Assembly: GCA_021823305.1 (NCBI GenBank)
Contig: JAKAOE010000080.1
Span: 1 to 7,666 of the forward strand
Source: Acidobacteriota bacterium
GTDB lineage: Bacteria; Acidobacteriota; Terriglobia; Terriglobales; SCQP01
Reading direction: 5' to 3'
DNA: 7,666 nt
Shown: one piece after another, positions 1 through 5,912 of the stretch
Numbering within the stretch: position 1 is the stretch's first letter
How the letters are laid out: the number at the start of each line of letters is the position of its first letter
Program-made: the position numbers and the translations under genes
Notes under the pieces: model-generated
Database searches by the model: none
Told to the model about the DNA's origin: nothing
What the model saw: the letters and a program-made list of their open reading frames with translations, nothing else

Positions 1-137
1 CGGCCGCCGGGCGCGCGCGGGAGGGCGACACCGTGCTGCTGGCGCCGGCGTGCGCGAGCTTCGACCAGTTTCGCAACTACGGGCACCGCGGGCAGGTGTT
101 CAAGCAGCTGGTGGCCGGGCTGGCGCCGGCGGGGTGA
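1..137 (+). CDS. murD: UDP-N-acetylmuramoylalanine--D-glutamate ligase, C-terminal end (partial)
   Basis: This is the 3' end of a gene that begins before the window. The frame whose codons start at position 3 reads 44 residues to the TGA at 135-137. They include [15 protein letters not shown] followed by an N-Y/F...RG..F pattern, which is the signature end of MurD. MurD is the cytoplasmic ATP-dependent ligase that adds D-glutamate to UDP-MurNAc-L-Ala in peptidoglycan precursor synthesis. The visible part belongs to the C-terminal Mur ligase domain. Its place directly before ftsW and murG matches the usual dcw gene order. The family call rests on this short but very characteristic stretch and on the neighbours. 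Nothing can be said about the ATP-binding or central domains, which lie outside the window. Confidence 0.93.
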   Translation, partial: AAGRAREGDTVLLAPACASFDQFRNYGHRGQVFKQLVAGLAPAG

Positions 138-213
138 GCGGGCGGGGCCGCGCGGGGCGGCGCGCGCCGGCCTGACCCAAAGTCCGCAATTCTGCCGGGC
201 GCGGGGGGTGCCG

Positions 214-219
214 CATAAT
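214..219 (+). promoter_or_regulatory. Possible -10 element upstream of ftsW
   Basis: CATAAT is one of the few AT-rich hexamers in the 81-base gap between murD and ftsW. It would put transcription start near 226, about 8 bases before the ATG at 234. No convincing -35 box is seen at a normal distance. The rest of the gap is GC-rich, with an imperfect inverted repeat near 145-172 (GGCCGCGCG against CGCGCGCCGGCC) that has no T tract after it. Weak evidence. Confidence 0.3.
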
Positions 220-233
220 TGGGCAGCCCGTCT

Positions 234-1319
234 ATGCCCAAGCGCCTTGCTTATGACCGGCCGCTGTTCGCCACCACGCTGGCGCTGCTGACGTTCGGGC
301 TGGTGATGGTGTTTTCGGCCTCGGCGCTGACGGCGGCGGAGCAGTCGGGCTCGCCTTACAGCTTCGTGGCGCGGCAGGCGGTGGGGGCGCTGATCGGGCT
401 GGCGGCGCTGGTGGGGCTGATGCGGCTCGACTACCGCAAGCTGCGGGAGCCGGCGGTGGTCTACAGCCTGCTCTGCCTGACGGTGTTTCTGCTGGGGGCG
501 GTGTTTTTTCTCGACCGCAGCCACAACACGCACCGCTGGGTCCGGCTGGGGCCGCTGTCGCTGCAGCCGTCGGAGATGGCGAAGCCGACGCTGATCCTGT
601 TTCTCGCCTACTACCTCGAGACGCGGCTGAAGACGCTGAACGAATGGGCGACGCTGGGGCCGGTGCTGGTGTACCTGGGGCTGATCTGCGCGCTGGTGGT
701 GGCGGAGCCGGACCTGGGGACGACGGTGGCGCTGGCGCTGATCGCGACGGCGATGCTGTTCGCGGTGGGGCTGCGCTGGCGGCTGCTGGGGGCGGGGGCG
801 GCGGCGAGCGTGCCGCTGCTCTACCTGCTGATCTTCAGCGTGCCCTACCGGCGGGAGCGCATCCTGGCGTTTCTGCATCCCTGGAAGGACGCACGCGGGG
901 CGGCGTTCCAGATCGTGCAGTCGCTGATCGCGCTGGGCAGCGGCGGGCTGAGCGGGGTGGGGCTGATGAACGGGCGGCAGAAGCTGTTCTTTCTGCCCGA
1001 GGCGCACACCGACTTCATCTTCGCGGTGGTGGGCGAGGAGTTCGGCTGGATCGGGTGCGCGCTGGTGGTGGCGGGGTTCGTGGTGATCCTGTGGCGCGGG
1101 ATGCGGATCGCGCGGCGGGCGCCGGACGTGTTCGGGCGGCTGCTGGCGGTGGGGGTGACTTCCATGATCGTGATCCAGGCGCTGATCAACTTCAGCGTGG
1201 TCACCAGCCTGGTCCCGAACAAGGGGATTCCGCTGCCGTTCATCAGCTACGGCGGCTCGTCGCTGATCTTTTCGCTGGCGGCGGTGGGCATCCTGCTGAG
1301 CATTTCGGAGCAGACGTGA
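234..1319 (+). CDS. ftsW: Lipid II polymerase / cell division protein FtsW (SEDS family)
   Basis: FtsW is the SEDS-family glycosyltransferase of the divisome. It polymerises lipid II into glycan strands together with a class B penicillin-binding protein in the inner membrane. The 361-residue product is very hydrophobic, with about ten membrane spans expected. Family marks are VMVFSAS in the first helix, RWVRLGPLSLQPSE in the first large loop, and FFLPEAHTDFIFAVVGEEFG, whose Asp260 is the conserved SEDS catalytic aspartate. The closing PLPFISYGGSS lies at residues 333-343. The ATG at 234 gives a start of MPKRLAYDRPLF, typical for the family. A TTG five codons earlier (219) is in frame, but it would overlap the possible -10 element. 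Only a weak GGGCAG lies before the ATG, so the start is moderately sure. The stop overlaps the GTG of murG. RodA is the main alternative, but the dcw context and the flanking murD and murG favour FtsW. Confidence 0.95.
   Translation: MPKRLAYDRPLFATTLALLTFGLVMVFSASALTAAEQSGSPYSFVARQAVGALIGLAALVGLMRLDYRKLREPAVVYSLLCLTVFLLGAVFFLDRSHNTHRWVRLGPLSLQPSEMAKPTLILFLAYYLETRLKTLNEWATLGPVLVYLGLICALVVAEPDLGTTVALALIATAMLFAVGLRWRLLGAGAAASVPLLYLLIFSVPYRRERILAFLHPWKDARGAAFQIVQSLIALGSGGLSGVGLMNGRQKLFFLPEAHTDFIFAVVGEEFGWIGCALVVAGFVVILWRGMRIARRAPDVFGRLLAVGVTSMIVIQALINFSVVTSLVPNKGIPLPFISYGGSSLIFSLAAVGILLSISEQT
1307..1310 (+). promoter_or_regulatory. Ribosome binding site of murG
   Basis: GGAG lies five bases before the GTG at 1316, inside the last codons of ftsW. 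It supports GTG as the murG start and rejects the long in-frame extension upstream. Confidence 0.6.
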
Positions 1320-2380
1320 ACGTCGTCATCGCCGGCGGGGGCACGGGCGGGCACGTGATGCCGGGGCTGGCGGTGGCGCGCGAGCTGCGGGCGGCGGGCG
1401 CGGCGGTGACGTTCGTGGGAACGGCGCGCGGGCTGGAGGCGAAGCTGGCGCCGGCGGCGGGGTTCGAGCTGCGGCTGATCCGGATCGGCGGGCTGAAGAG
1501 CGGAAGCGCGGGGCGGCGGCTGGGGGCGCTGGCGCAACTGCCGCGGGCGATCGGCGAGAGCGTGGGGATCTTGCGGGCGGCGGGGGCGCAGGCGGTGCTC
1601 GGGATCGGCGGGTACGCGTCCGGGCCGGCGCTGGCGGCGGCGGCGCTGCTGCGGATTCCGTGTGTGGTGCTAGAGGTGAACGCGCGCAGCGGGCTGGCCA
1701 ACCGGCTGGCGGCGCGGTGGGTGCGGGCGGCGGCGGTGAACTTTCCGGAGACGGCGCGCGATTACCCGCACGCCCGGGTCGAGGTGACCGGGATACCGGT
1801 GCGGGCGGAATTCTTTGCGGCGGCGGAGCGGATGCCGCCCGAGGAATCGCTCGAGCCCCCGCTGGTGCTGGTCACCGGCGGAAGCCAGGGGGCGCACGCG
1901 ATCAACGCGGCGGTGGCGGCGATGGCGCCGGAGGTGGGGTTCCGCATTCTGCACCAGACGGGCGCGGCGGATTACGAGGCGGTGCAGCGGGCCTACGCGG
2001 GGCTGGGCGGGCGGGCGCGGGCGGCGGCGTTCGTGGACGACATGGCGCAGGCGATGGGCGAGGCGGCGCTGGTGGTGTGCCGGGCGGGGGCGAGCACCCT
2101 GGGCGAGCTGGCGGCGGCGCGGCGGGCGGCGATCCTGATTCCCTACCCCGCGGCCACCGACCAGCACCAGTTGCGCAACGCGCAGGCGCTGGCGGCGGCG
2201 GGGGCGGCGCGATTGCTGGAGCAGCGCGAGCTGACGCCGGAGCGGCTGGCGGGGCTGTGCCGGGAGCTGCTGGAGCGGCCGCAGGAGCGGGCGGCGATGC
2301 AGCGGGCGATCACCGGATTCGCGCACCCGGACGCGGCGCGGGCGATCGCGCGCATGGTACTCGACCCTAGCACCGTCTGA
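1316..2380 (+). CDS. murG: UDP-N-acetylglucosamine--(pentapeptide)pyrophosphoryl-undecaprenol GlcNAc transferase
   Basis: MurG transfers GlcNAc to lipid I to make lipid II on the cytoplasmic face of the membrane, the substrate that FtsW then polymerises. The product has 354 residues, the usual length. The N-terminal Rossmann domain opens with VIAGGGTGGHVMPG, with the glycine loop at residues 7-12 and His13, and contains GIGGYASGP at 96-104. The C-terminal domain has TGGSQGA at 187-193, CRAGASTLGEL at 255-265 and PYPAATDQHQLRN at 276-288, which form the UDP-GlcNAc site. One unusual point is LEVN at 119-122, where many homologues have HEQN. The GTG start overlaps the ftsW stop as GTGA and has a GGAG at good spacing. 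The open frame continues far upstream inside ftsW, but that part is only a GC-rich shadow. The stop overlaps an extended -10 element for the next gene. The call is secure. Confidence 0.97.
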   Translation: MNVVIAGGGTGGHVMPGLAVARELRAAGAAVTFVGTARGLEAKLAPAAGFELRLIRIGGLKSGSAGRRLGALAQLPRAIGESVGILRAAGAQAVLGIGGYASGPALAAAALLRIPCVVLEVNARSGLANRLAARWVRAAAVNFPETARDYPHARVEVTGIPVRAEFFAAAERMPPEESLEPPLVLVTGGSQGAHAINAAVAAMAPEVGFRILHQTGAADYEAVQRAYAGLGGRARAAAFVDDMAQAMGEAALVVCRAGASTLGELAAARRAAILIPYPAATDQHQLRNAQALAAAGAARLLEQRELTPERLAGLCRELLERPQERAAMQRAITGFAHPDAARAIARMVLDPSTV

Positions 2381-2386
2381 TACACT
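2378..2386 (+). promoter_or_regulatory. Extended -10 promoter element, probably giving a leaderless transcript
   Basis: TGATACACT matches the extended -10 pattern TG-n-TAnnnT and overlaps the murG stop codon. Six bases separate it from the ATG at 2393, so the predicted transcript start is at or next to that ATG. There is no Shine-Dalgarno sequence in between. A clear -35 box at 16-18 bases is not seen, which is common for extended -10 promoters. It marks a new transcription unit for the downstream genes. Confidence 0.55.
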
Positions 2387-2392
2387 GGGCGC

Positions 2393-2704
2393 ATGTTTCC
2401 GGCGGCGCTGAACCTGCTGCTGGCGGCGTTGCTCAGCCTGGGCGGCTCGCCCTTGGGCTGCGCCTGCGGCGCGCGCGGCTGCGCCAAGCCGGGGAGGGAG
2501 CAGGCCTGCGCGCGCATGAGCGCGCCGGATTGCTGCGCCGCGTGCCTGGCACGGCCGGCGCGCTGGAGCGAGGAAGGGAGAGCGACCCTGCCAGCGGCGC
2601 CCGCACCCGCGGCGCGGTGCGCGCCGCAGGCGGCGCTGTCCGCGCCGGTTGTTGCCGCCGGCAGCCCGCCAGGTTCGCCGCCCGGCCTGCCGCTCCGCAT
2701 CTAG
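2393..2704 (+). CDS. Small Cys-rich exported protein, possibly metal-binding
   Basis: I do not recognise a named family. The 103-residue product starts with a hydrophobic stretch (residues 2-22, rich in Leu and Ala) that looks like a signal peptide without a charged n-region. Eight cysteines follow: 23, 25, 30, 39, 47, 48, 51 and 76, including CxC at 23-25 and CCxxC at 47-51. The end of the protein is rich in Pro and Ala and probably unstructured. The sequence before Cys23 is not a canonical lipobox. Codon use matches the flanking genes (third positions almost all G or C), which supports real coding. The ATG sits just after an extended -10 element with no ribosome binding site, fitting leaderless translation. 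As the first gene before a multicopper oxidase set, a role in periplasmic copper binding or copper sensing is reasonable but inferred. The main alternative is a regulatory leader peptide. Confidence 0.6.
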   Translation: MFPAALNLLLAALLSLGGSPLGCACGARGCAKPGREQACARMSAPDCCAACLARPARWSEEGRATLPAAPAPAARCAPQAALSAPVVAAGSPPGSPPGLPLRI

Positions 2705-2756
2705 ACCGCGCCCTGCCCCGCTCCGCGCCGCTCATGGCGGCGTCCCCCTCCACTTG

Positions 2757-2771
2757 GGCCGGATTCCGGCC
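2757..2771 (+). promoter_or_regulatory. Perfect 15-bp palindrome in the leader of the multicopper oxidase gene
   Basis: GGCCGGA-T-TCCGGCC is a perfect inverted repeat with 7-base arms around a central T. It lies in the 102-base non-coding spacer (2705-2806), which holds no other supported feature apart from the ribosome binding site. It could be an operator for a dimeric regulator, or a small RNA hairpin about 22 bases before that site. In such GC-rich DNA a chance palindrome is possible. Confidence 0.4.
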
Positions 2772-2792
2772 GCGCGCGCCCACCGGGGCCGC

Positions 2793-2798
2793 GGGGAG
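2793..2798 (+). promoter_or_regulatory. Ribosome binding site of the multicopper oxidase gene
   Basis: GGGGAG lies eight bases before the ATG at 2807, a good position for translation start. It supports this ATG, which also puts the twin-arginine motif at the very N-terminus. Confidence 0.65.
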
Positions 2799-2806
2799 TA
2801 CCAACG

Positions 2807-4111
2807 ATGCAGGACCGCAGACGATTTCTACAGCACGCGGCAGCGCTCGGGGCCGGCGGACTGAGCTTGCGCGGCCAAACGCAGGCGCGGCGCGCGATGC
2901 CGGCCGACCAGCCGGCGCCGACCGCGCCGCCGGCCACCACCACTGGTCCGGGGGTGCAGACGCCCGATTTGAAGAAGCTGCCGTGGACCGACGACGGCGG
3001 GGTGAAGGTGTTTCAACTGGTGGCGGAGCCGGTGCGGCAGGAGTTGATCCCCGGCAAGACGCTCGACTTGTGGGGTTTCAACGGTTCGGCGCCGGGGCCG
3101 CTGATCGAGGCGAATCAGGGCGACCGGCTGCGCATCGTGTTCGACAACCACCTGCCCGAGCCGATCGCCATCCACTGGCACGGGCTGGAGGTGCCGAACG
3201 CGATGGACGGCGTGATGAGCCTGACGCAGCCGCCGGTGCTGCCCGGCGGGCGCTTCGTGTACGAGTTCACGCTGCGGCAGGAAGGGACCTATTTCTACCA
3301 CTCGCACATGGCGATGCAGGAGATGATGGGGCTCATCGGTCCGCTGATCCTGCATCCCAGCCGGCCCTACTCCACCGCGGTGGACCAGGATTACGTGATC
3401 GTGCTGCAGGAGTACGCGGCGCGGCCCAACAATCCGGTGCCCGACAGCATGGCGATGGAGTTCAACTGGCTGACCATGAACGGCAAGTCGGGGCCGGCGA
3501 CCACGCCGCTCATCATCCGCCACAACCAGCGGGTGAAGATCCGGCTGATCAACCTGGGCATGGATGCGCACCCGATCCACCTGCACGGCTTCCAGTTCTG
3601 GATCACCGGCACCGAGGGGGGGCGGCAGCCGGAATCGAACTGGATCCGGCGGAACACGGTGCTGGTGGGCGTGGCGCAGGCGTTCGACCTCGAGTTCCAC
3701 GCGACGCATTTGGGCGAATGGATGCTGCACTGCCACCTGCCGCATCACATGATGAACCACATGGTGTCGCCGGTGGGGCCGCTGACACGGGGGACAATGA
3801 CTGGCGCGGGTCGCGGCGCGGGGAAGATGGCGGGCATGCCGGGGATGGCGGGCGCGGCGATGCACGGGATGGCGCTGCCGCCGGGCTGGATCGCGCCGAA
3901 CGCCAACCGGGTGCCGGGATTTCCCCAGGACGCCTACATGGAGGGGCCGATGGCGGCGATGGACGCGGCGGTGGCGAAGCCGGAGACGTACGGGCTGCCG
4001 CCGGGCTGGAGCGGCGCGGTGCAGGGGATGATGACGCTGGTGCGGGTGCTGGAGCCGGCGATGTTCGATCACATCGAGCGGCTGCGCGCGGCCGCGGGAG
4101 GGCAATCATGA
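2807..4111 (+). CDS. Tat-exported two-domain multicopper oxidase
   Basis: The enzyme is predicted to oxidise Cu(I) or other substrates with O2 in the periplasm. The 434-residue product starts with a twin-arginine signal (R4-R5-R6-F-L-Q, then a hydrophobic Ala/Gly/Leu stretch). Four copper motifs are intact: HWHG at 123-126, HSH at 165-167, HPIHLHG at 255-261 and HCHLPHHMMNHM at 308-319. The type 1 copper ligands are therefore His255, Cys309, His314 and axial Met319, all in the second domain. The first domain has Ser in place of Cys in its HSH. With about 260 residues between the start of domain 1 and the last motif, there is room for two cupredoxin domains, not the three of CueO or PcoA/CopA. 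A tail of about 110 residues follows, with Met at 331, 341, 344, 347, 352 and 355 and two LPPGW copies. Met-rich segments bind copper in related proteins, so copper tolerance is the likely role. The stop overlaps the next start. Confidence 0.92.
   Translation: MQDRRRFLQHAAALGAGGLSLRGQTQARRAMPADQPAPTAPPATTTGPGVQTPDLKKLPWTDDGGVKVFQLVAEPVRQELIPGKTLDLWGFNGSAPGPLIEANQGDRLRIVFDNHLPEPIAIHWHGLEVPNAMDGVMSLTQPPVLPGGRFVYEFTLRQEGTYFYHSHMAMQEMMGLIGPLILHPSRPYSTAVDQDYVIVLQEYAARPNNPVPDSMAMEFNWLTMNGKSGPATTPLIIRHNQRVKIRLINLGMDAHPIHLHGFQFWITGTEGGRQPESNWIRRNTVLVGVAQAFDLEFHATHLGEWMLHCHLPHHMMNHMVSPVGPLTRGTMTGAGRGAGKMAGMPGMAGAAMHGMALPPGWIAPNANRVPGFPQDAYMEGPMAAMDAAVAKPETYGLPPGWSGAVQGMMTLVRVLEPAMFDHIERLRAAAGGQS
3874..4010 (+). 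repeat. Direct repeat encoding two LPPGW copies in the oxidase tail
   Basis: Seventeen identical bases (G, then CTGCCGCCGGGCTGGA) occur at 3874-3890 and 3994-4010, exactly 120 bases apart and in frame. They encode LPPGW at residues 357-361 and 397-401 of the multicopper oxidase. The flanking residues differ, so this is a short motif repeat or the remnant of an old 40-residue duplication, not a recent tandem copy. Confidence 0.7.
4096..4102 (+). promoter_or_regulatory. Ribosome binding site of the TolC-family gene
   Basis: GGGAGGG lies within the last codons of the oxidase gene, five bases before the ATG at 4108. It is the strongest Shine-Dalgarno match I found, and it fixes the start even though the reading frame is open for about 1.5 kb upstream. 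Confidence 0.7.
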
Positions 4112-5373
4112 GCAGAGTCATTGTGATCGCCGCGGCGCTGAGCGCGGCGTGCGCGGGGCAGGCGGGGTTGACACTGGCGCAACTGCAACAGATGGCGCTG
4201 GCGCGCAACCCGACGCTGCAGCAGGCGCAGGACGCGGCCGCAGCGGCGGCGGGCGAGGCGCGGCAGGCGGGGATGTGGCCCAACCCGACGGTGGGCTACC
4301 AAGGGGAGCAAATCCGCGGCGGAGCGTTCCAAGGAGGCGAGCAGGGCGCCTTCGTGCAGCAGACGATTCCGCTGGGCGGGAAGCTGCAGGCGGCGCAGGC
4401 GGCGGCGCGGGCGCGGGAGCAGGGGCGGCGGGCGGAGCTGGCGGCGCAACGGCAGGCGGTGCGCACGGCGGTGGCGCTGGCGTATTACGACGCGCTGGCG
4501 GCGGCGCGGGCGCTGACGCTGCGCGGGCAAGGGCTGACGCTGGCGGAAGACGCGGCGACGACGACGGCGCAGATGGCGAACGTGGGCCAGGCCGACCAGC
4601 CGGACGAGGCGCGGGCGGCGATCGCGGTGGAGACGGCGCAGGCGGCGCAGGCGGCGGCGCGGGCGGCGGTGCACGCGGCCTGGGCGCGGCTGGCGGCGGT
4701 GGTGGGCGATCCGGGCCTGATCCCGCAGCCGCTGGCGGGGCATCTGGCGCCGGGGCCGGCGGCGCTCGACACCGCGGGCTACGTGGAGCGGCTGCTAACG
4801 CAGAGCCCGGCGCTCGCGGCGGCGCGGTCCGGGGTGGCGGCGGCGGAGGCGGAACTGGCGGCGGCGCGCAAGCGGCCGATTCCCGACCTCGAACTGCGCG
4901 GCGGGGTGGAGGACAACCGCGAGCTGCAGGCGAACGGGCGGGCGGCGGGGGCGCAGGCGTTCGCCTCGGCGGGCGTGGCGCTGCCGCTGTTCAACCGCAA
5001 CCAGGGCGGGGTGGCGGCGGCCGTGGCGCGGCTGGCGGGGGCGCGCGCGGAGGTGACGCGGCTGCGGCTGGCGCTGCGGGCCGAGGCGGCGCCGGTGCTG
5101 GCGCGCTACCGCGCCGCGGCGCAGGCGGCGGCGGCGTATGCGCGCATGCTGCCGCAGGCGGAGCGGGCGGAGCACATGCTCGATATGGACTATTGGGACA
5201 TGACGGCGGGGTATCCTGAAGTCCTGGCCGCCCGGCGGCGCCGGCTGGCGCTGCAACGGGCGCAGGCGCGGACGCTGCGGGAGCTGTGGCGCAGCGACGC
5301 GACGCTGCGCGGGATGCTGCTGACCGCGGGCTTGCGGCCGGCGGAGGACGGGATGACGCAGGGGATGCGATGA
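4108..5373 (+). CDS. TolC/CusC-family outer-membrane efflux protein
   Basis: The product is predicted to form a trimeric outer-membrane channel with a long periplasmic helical barrel, the exit duct for RND or ABC efflux pumps. The 421-residue protein has a signal peptide (about residues 1-17; Cys15 is present, but not in a canonical lipobox). It then shows the two repeated OEP halves. The first half has LAQLQQMALARNPTLQQAQ near the mature N-terminus and FVQQTIPLGGKL at 82-93. The second half has VERLLTQSPALAAARSGV and ALPLFNRNQGG ending at 301, both characteristic of the CusC/CzcC metal efflux branch. The Ala/Arg/Gln-rich stretches between them fit coiled-coil hairpins. The ATG overlaps the oxidase stop (ATGA), so translation is probably coupled. 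No RND pump or membrane-fusion gene is in the window, so its partner must be elsewhere or it works differently. The substrate (copper) is inferred from context only. Confidence 0.88.
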   Translation: MSRVIVIAAALSAACAGQAGLTLAQLQQMALARNPTLQQAQDAAAAAAGEARQAGMWPNPTVGYQGEQIRGGAFQGGEQGAFVQQTIPLGGKLQAAQAAARAREQGRRAELAAQRQAVRTAVALAYYDALAAARALTLRGQGLTLAEDAATTTAQMANVGQADQPDEARAAIAVETAQAAQAAARAAVHAAWARLAAVVGDPGLIPQPLAGHLAPGPAALDTAGYVERLLTQSPALAAARSGVAAAEAELAAARKRPIPDLELRGGVEDNRELQANGRAAGAQAFASAGVALPLFNRNQGGVAAAVARLAGARAEVTRLRLALRAEAAPVLARYRAAAQAAAAYARMLPQAERAEHMLDMDYWDMTAGYPEVLAARRRRLALQRAQARTLRELWRSDATLRGMLLTAGLRPAEDGMTQGMR

Positions 5374-5912
5374 GCAGGGGCCGGCGCTGGGCGGCGGGGG
5401 CGGCGATCGCGCTCGGGGCGCTGATCGTGGCGGGCGGGCTGTGGCTGCGCTCGGCGCGCGGCTTCAGCGCCGACGCCAAGCCGACGGCGCTGGAGGCGTG
5501 GCTGGCGGGGCTGGCGCGGCACCTGGCGCTGCCGAGCGGCGTGAACCAGGCGCGCGACCCGGTGCCGCCGACGGCGGCGAACCTGGAGGCGGCGAGCCGG
5601 CACTTCGCGGCGCATTGCGCCCTCTGCCACAACAACAACGGCGACGGCAAGACGATGCTCGGGCGCAACCTGTATCCGCAACCGCCCGACCTGCGCGGCG
5701 CGGGCACGCAGCACAAGAGCGACGGGGCGCTGTTCTACTCGATCCGCAACGGCATCCGGATGAGCGGGATGCCGGCGTGGCCGGACGACAGCCCGGAGGA
5801 GATCTGGGCGCTGGTGACGCTGATCCGGCACCTGCCACAGCAGACGGCGGCGGAGCGGGCGGCGATGAAGCCGTATAATCCCAAGACGATCTTCAAAGAA
5901 CCGGTCATGTGA
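5370..5912 (+). CDS. Monoheme c-type cytochrome, membrane-anchored or exported
   Basis: This is a periplasmic electron carrier of 180 residues. An N-terminal Arg-rich start and a hydrophobic helix at about residues 8-25 act as signal peptide or anchor. The single heme site is CALCH at 83-87, with His87 as one ligand and Met134 in SGMPAW as the likely second. The stretch NNNGDGKTMLGRNLYPQPPDLRG after the heme motif and the late IWALVTLIRHLP helix are usual for class I cytochromes with a P-P-D-L loop. The ATG overlaps the stop of the TolC-family gene (ATGA), with AGGGGA four bases upstream. Together with the multicopper oxidase it may pass electrons released or needed in copper oxidation. That link is inferred from operon structure only. 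The stop overlaps the start of the next gene. Confidence 0.9.
   Translation: MSRGRRWAAGAAIALGALIVAGGLWLRSARGFSADAKPTALEAWLAGLARHLALPSGVNQARDPVPPTAANLEAASRHFAAHCALCHNNNGDGKTMLGRNLYPQPPDLRGAGTQHKSDGALFYSIRNGIRMSGMPAWPDDSPEEIWALVTLIRHLPQQTAAERAAMKPYNPKTIFKEPVM

Noticed and set aside
145..172. Inverted repeat after murD as a rho-independent terminator
   Set aside because: The pairing is imperfect and no T tract follows. In this sequence such GC repeats are common by chance.
780..815. G runs in ftsW as a G-quadruplex
   Set aside because: Runs of GGGGG occur as a result of GGG/GCG codon use throughout the + strand. Nothing marks this one out from many others.
644..1315. Long in-frame extension upstream of murG inside ftsW
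   Set aside because: It is a Gly/Ala/Arg-rich shadow frame over a clear ftsW. MurG homology starts exactly at the GTG at 1316, which has a ribosome binding site.
2828..4105. 425-codon open frame on the minus strand opposite the oxidase
   Set aside because: It is a His/Arg-rich mirror of a strongly supported gene. Stop codons are rare in this GC-rich DNA, so long antisense frames are expected.
2530..4107. Long open frame upstream of the TolC-family start
   Set aside because: It covers the Cys-rich gene, the spacer and the oxidase in another frame with low-complexity content. The signal peptide and ribosome binding site place the start at 4108.
5286..5369. Earlier start for the cytochrome gene
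   Set aside because: It would overlap the TolC-family gene by about 90 bases and put a charged stretch before the hydrophobic helix. The ATGA overlap start at 5370 is better.
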